Part shown: in pieces, positions 5,701 through 8,137 of the stretch
How positions within the stretch are numbered: position 1 is the stretch's first letter
How the letters are laid out: every line of letters starts with the position of its first letter
Assembly: GCA_031286005.1 (NCBI GenBank)
Contig: JAITVC010000118.1
Location: 1 to 8,137 of the forward strand
Direction: 5' to 3'
DNA length: 8,137 nucleotides
Origin: Bacteroidales bacterium
GTDB lineage: Bacteria; Bacteroidota; Bacteroidia; Bacteroidales; P3
The notes under the pieces: generated by a model
Seen by the model: only the letters and a program-made list of their open reading frames with translations
The model's database searches: none
What the model was told of the DNA's origin: nothing
Program-made: the position numbers and the translations under genes

Positions 5701-8137
5701 AACCTTCGATGCACTCCCGATAATCCACGAAGCCGTTTCGCCCGGCTCAAACGTGTTCTTTGAGAAAATGGTATAATAGAATTTGTTCAAAGATTCTTTG
5801 CTGGATTGTGGCGAATATACAATGAAAGAGCCTGTGTTTTGCACTGCATGGCCAAAAGCATCTTGTGTTTGAATGTCGTAATAATACTCTCCGGTCACCC
5901 ATTTCGACAAGTCTTTTAGCGCAAATGCCGAATCTCGCTCGGTGTCGTAATCGTGTCCAAATACAAATTCCATAGCACGTTTTTCCAGGTCAATGTTATG
6001 GTAAGGCTCATCAGGGAAACGCTCTGCAAACTCTTCTTCCGAAAGCACAAACATATCCGGATCCTGCCACAACCGTTCGTGCAACAATTGCTCGCTGGGC
6101 AACACCCTATAAACTTTAACAGCTCCTCGTGATGGCACTCTCTCGCCTGCCAAGTTTGTGGCGATAACTTGCACTATGCTATCCTTAGTTTTATTCACAT
6201 ACGGACGAATGTCCAAACTTACCTGCAAAGCCTTTTGCGACACCATGACGGTTTGCACCGCCTGTTGTGTTTCGCCGGAAATATCCGTTATCTCTGCGGT
6301 TATGGTGAAAGTATATATCGGAAGATCTTCATCGTGCCGACGCTTATCGCCTTCTGCAACGAACGAAAAACTAAACCATCCGTTTTCATTGCAAACCGTT
6401 TCGCCTTGTGCCACGATGGTTGGCGATGCCGATGGTCGACCAATCATCTTCCTGCTGCGCCACATCGGATATTGTGCCGAATGCTCTACGGTGTATTTCA
6501 CTGTGGATTGCCCCAATCCGGCACCGGAATAAGTTTTTGCAACACCCGAAACCTCCAGTATTTGCTCCAATTGATAAGCATCTTTCAACGCATCAAACGT
6601 GATTTCAAACGACGGGCGTTTGTACTCCTCTACCGAGAAATAACTCACTCCGGCTTCTGCACTCAAATGATATTGGCCGTTTAATCCTTTGGCCGGAAGC
6701 GTGAACGATTCGCTGAAACTGCCATACTCGTTAGTTTGAACAGCAATCGAAGCCACTTCTTTGTAGTTGGCATCCATCAACTTTACTGTCGTTGAGGTGT
6801 TCACCGCAAGTCGGTCTTCATCCCCACGACGCTCAATCATAATGCCTTTGAAATACACCGTTTGTCCCGGTCTGTAAATCGCTCGGTCTGTAAATAGAAA
6901 CGTTTGCTTGCGCCAATTCTCTATCTGCTTGATATGATTGTATACATAATGATTCGAAGGCGACAATAGTGTATCCGATTGGCTATACAGTTCCACATTC
7001 ACCGATTGATTCTTCTCAGGCGTGGTATAGGAAAATCGTCCGTCTTTGGCGGATTTGAATATACCCAATTCGGTAGTTTTTGTGCTGCGAGAGGAATAAT
7101 CGTAGGTCTCTGAGAACAAGCGCACCTTCACGCCAGATTTAGGTTTCCCGGTTTCTCTGTCTACGACAATTCCTTGCAATTGTCCCTCTGCACTTGTCGA
7201 TACAAAAGATAGTTTGCTGACCTCAAAGTTCTGAATAGCACCCGGCAATTCAAGGTTCCCATCCTTATCTTTCGTAAATTCTTTTTGTGGTGAAACATAC
7301 ATCACATAATGTCCGGCAATCAACGGTTCTAAGGGCAATTCCACACGATGCAATTGATAATCGCCGGAGTCTGGAACAATAGTTTGCCATGGTTTGTAGA
7401 CCTTTTTATTCTCAATAGCTTTTCGAACAAAAACCTCTTGGTCTTGCTTAAATACCTTCCATTCCTCGCTCGACAAGCGATACAGCGAAGCATAGACCGT
7501 GTCTACATTTGCGTAGCGCATCAACATGAGGTTATTCTTATTCGGTAGTACCACGCTTTGCATTTCTAATGCGAGTGAGGGTTGTTGAATCTCCTGCAAA
7601 AGCGCTTGGGCTTCTTTGCCCTCCCGGCTGTTGGGATAAATCTCAACAATCATTTCGGCAAACTGCACAGCCTTTTGTTTTTCCCATCTGTATTCTTCCG
7701 AAACTTCACGATTGTAGCGTTTGCCAAGTTCATTATAATATTTAGCCAAAGCCAGATGGATTTGAGCTGCTACATCATGCGACACATAATCTACCAAAAG
7801 CATCTGAAGGTTGCGTTCGTAAAGGCTATCTCCACCTTCGTCTGTGGCTTGGTTGCGCAGCCAAGCCATCCGTCGAAGTTTCAATGGCACCACAACATTT
7901 GGGTCATTAGGCTTTTTATGAAGCTGCAACAGCTGCTCATAGGTTTTAAGTATCAGCGTGTCCGGCAAAAATATGTTATTGTCCAAAATATCAAAAATTC
8001 CACTGCTCCATGCATCAATCGCCCGAAACGCCAACAAATCATACAGCGTAGGCCGCTCAATCTCGCTTTCATCATCACCCAATTTCAAGATGCTTTTGTA
8101 GGTTCTAACAGGAATTGCTTGCAACGCTTCTTGTGGC
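2716..8137 (-). CDS. Alpha-2-macroglobulin family protein, 5'-truncated by the window
   Basis: This very large envelope protein resembles bacterial alpha-2-macroglobulins, thought to trap or bind proteases at the cell surface or in the periplasm. The frame is open to the window edge. The TTG at 8124 is not a credible start: no signal peptide follows and coding continues upstream as PQEA. Numbering from that TTG, 1802 residues are seen. Residues 1-190 are helical and charged; 315-370 look like a carboxypeptidase-regulatory-type beta fold (GIVVDRETGKPKSGVKVRLF); TDRAIYRPGQTVYFKG (412-427) is the macroglobulin MG2 hallmark; beta-sandwich domains follow. A low-complexity Ala/Ser/Thr stretch (about 990-1045) sits where a bait region is expected. 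FFYPHLRSDANGEVKVSF (1049-1066) plus SLTRWRIQGLAHT (1071-1083) is the conserved A2M domain. Residues about 1240-1590 are the helical thioester-type domain (NGGFAWYPGGRDD, 1359-1371), and 1700-1802 the receptor-binding-like end. The CxEQ thioester motif is missing: the aligned site reads ENSVD (1258-1262). Probably 100-200 N-terminal residues are outside the window. Confidence 0.9.
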   Translation of the reverse strand, partial: PQEALQAIPVRTYKSILKLGDDESEIERPTLYDLLAFRAIDAWSSGIFDILDNNIFLPDTLILKTYEQLLQLHKKPNDPNVVVPLKLRRMAWLRNQATDEGGDSLYERNLQMLLVDYVSHDVAAQIHLALAKYYNELGKRYNREVSEEYRWEKQKAVQFAEMIVEIYPNSREGKEAQALLQEIQQPSLALEMQSVVLPNKNNLMLMRYANVDTVYASLYRLSSEEWKVFKQDQEVFVRKAIENKKVYKPWQTIVPDSGDYQLHRVELPLEPLIAGHYVMYVSPQKEFTKDKDGNLELPGAIQNFEVSKLSFVSTSAEGQLQGIVVDRETGKPKSGVKVRLFSETYDYSSRSTKTTELGIFKSAKDGRFSYTTPEKNQSVNVELYSQSDTLLSPSNHYVYNHIKQIENWRKQTFLFTDRAIYRPGQTVYFKGIMIERRGDEDRLAVNTSTTVKLMDANYKEVASIAVQTNEYGSFSESFTLPAKGLNGQYHLSAEAGVSYFSVEEYKRPSFEITFDALKDAYQLEQILEVSGVAKTYSGAGLGQSTVKYTVEHSAQYPMWRSRKMIGRPSASPTIVAQGETVCNENGWFSFSFVAEGDKRRHDEDLPIYTFTITAEITDISGETQQAVQTVMVSQKALQVSLDIRPYVNKTKDSIVQVIATNLAGERVPSRGAVKVYRVLPSEQLLHERLWQDPDMFVLSEEEFAERFPDEPYHNIDLEKRAMEFVFGHDYDTERDSAFALKDLSKWVTGEYYYDIQTQDAFGHAVQNTGSFIVYSPQSSKESLNKFYYTIFSKNTFEPGETASWIIGSASKVTVFYEVRSKDGVLAHQAIALNGEQKRIEFPIVEEHRGNLNVQIWCIENNRIYTTDEAIFVPFSNKKIDLSLETFRRILTPNDKETWTLKLLSNDRKPLQGELLLSMYDASLDVFSKSYWNMELIRYYHLASHWRADVGQVQASQKFYVSKRLTMPSPIRYDMLDFTPPYFRQRGLMPLGKMMRAASADVADQVAEVASFSTVSGKAEPATYGKALTSTSNNQSGTNNLPVAARTNLNETAFFYPHLRSDANGEVKVSFTVPESLTRWRIQGLAHTQNLKIGQNEWSVVTQKDLMVYPNVPRFLRVGDDIEFQAKVVNLSKRFLGGKSQLFIDERSLGVVPFSLDPNRSTAPAWSYNAYKEGILDLKFMAESEAHTDGEARLIPVLGNRTLVSETMPLFALPKSEQTYSFDKLAKPQSKTLENYRLTLEITTNPIWFAVQALPELGQITCENSVDVLSAYFANAMAMDILKKNPTIKDVFNRWKALNSETLKSNLETNQELKSVVLEETPWVLDAESETRQKQNIAQYFDENNVQYVQANLLAKLKKLQLPNGGFAWYPGGRDDLWNTQYIVQMIQKLHRRNMEQDNMELQEMLKKALIYCDERHIEMARAKNISPQQKGGVIPNAERNLSPNDIQYLYLRTYFAKDYPISEELTPALVAYDSLAKATWKTQSKYLQGILALYFDLKEDSETVQEIMQNFQRLTLKSSEMGQYWRYQPSWHWYESGIETQAQLIEVYEELGRIDDVAAMQQWLLSQKRTNRWNTTKASVEAVYALLSHAPELSENMDVDIQVGGKKIEVPATADAGSGYFKTFWTRYDIEPKQANIILNNRGNTMVWGGLYWQYFENLDQIKPAATPLSIKKTLFVKHTTDSGHVLAAIPESRLKIGDKVTVRIEIRVDRDMEYVHLKDLRAAAFEPMNGLSGYRNQDGLSYYQEMKDASANFYFSKLPKGTYVFEYDLRTSQLGEFSNGYTTIQCLYAPEFSAQSQGERIMVKD
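3811..3842 (-). repeat. Possible dispersed repeat copy within the macroglobulin gene
   Basis: On the minus strand the sequence begins GTGTCATCCCGAACGCAG and runs into agaaatctatcc. This has the form of the GTCATCCCGAACGnAGnGAgrnATCT repeat that I recall from intergenic DNA of many bacteria. Here it is translated in frame as GVIPNAERNLS (about residues 1428-1438) in a variable loop of the helical domain, just before the conserved-looking IQYLYLRTYF helix. Identification is from memory of the motif; genome copies cannot be checked here. Confidence 0.45.
3856..3875. repeat. Perfect 8-bp hairpin within the macroglobulin gene
   Basis: GGGCGAAA (3856-3863) and TTTCGCCC (3868-3875) form a perfect stem around the 4-nt loop TATT. 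It lies 13 bp from the repeat at 3811-3842 and encodes part of ARAKNISPQ in the same protein loop. Such GGGGCGAAA-type palindromes also occur in intergenic DNA of Bacteroidota (from memory), so both may be parts of one inserted element. Confidence 0.6.

Overview
The window looks like chromosomal DNA from a member of the Bacteroidota, most likely Bacteroidales. Three things suggest this: the gene set (a GH95 fucosidase, a very large alpha-2-macroglobulin-like protein, and a class 1B dihydroorotate dehydrogenase), a -7 promoter box of the TAnnTTTG type with no Shine-Dalgarno-like sequence, and AT-rich spacers built from aattgaaaattgag / attaaaaatt words. I cannot name the genus.

Layout. On the + strand, positions 1-964 hold the C-terminal part of a GH95-type alpha-L-fucosidase. 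It is interrupted by a single in-frame TAA at 314-316, with coding homology continuing in the same frame on both sides. It converges on a minus-strand block across a short spacer with a near-perfect inverted repeat (955-993). On the minus strand, in order of transcription, are: the 5'-truncated alpha-2-macroglobulin gene (8137 down to 2716), a 364-bp gap (2352-2715), pyrD class 1B (2351-1452) with its own promoter box, and 36 bp further a small secreted or membrane TM2-domain protein (1415-1002) that is probably co-transcribed with pyrD.

The genes do not form one obvious pathway. The fucosidase is a carbohydrate-scavenging enzyme, the macroglobulin a cell-envelope protein, and pyrD a de novo pyrimidine gene without its pyrK partner next to it.

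The most interesting feature is repeated and folded DNA. The 364-bp gap carries about ten 21-bp tandem units (2441-2641). They alternate in type to give a 42-bp superperiod, with a small dyad in every 42-bp period whose arms change sequence while staying complementary. The array ends with an inverted unit that forms long competing hairpins flanked by A6/T6 tracts. Repeat-like elements also sit inside genes: a heptamer array in the linker of the TM2 protein, and, within the macroglobulin's helical domain, a perfect 8-bp hairpin next to a copy of a TGTCATCCCGAACG-type dispersed repeat read as protein. The macroglobulin also lacks the CxEQ thioester motif at the expected place. No tRNA, rRNA, CRISPR array, transposase or phage gene is visible.
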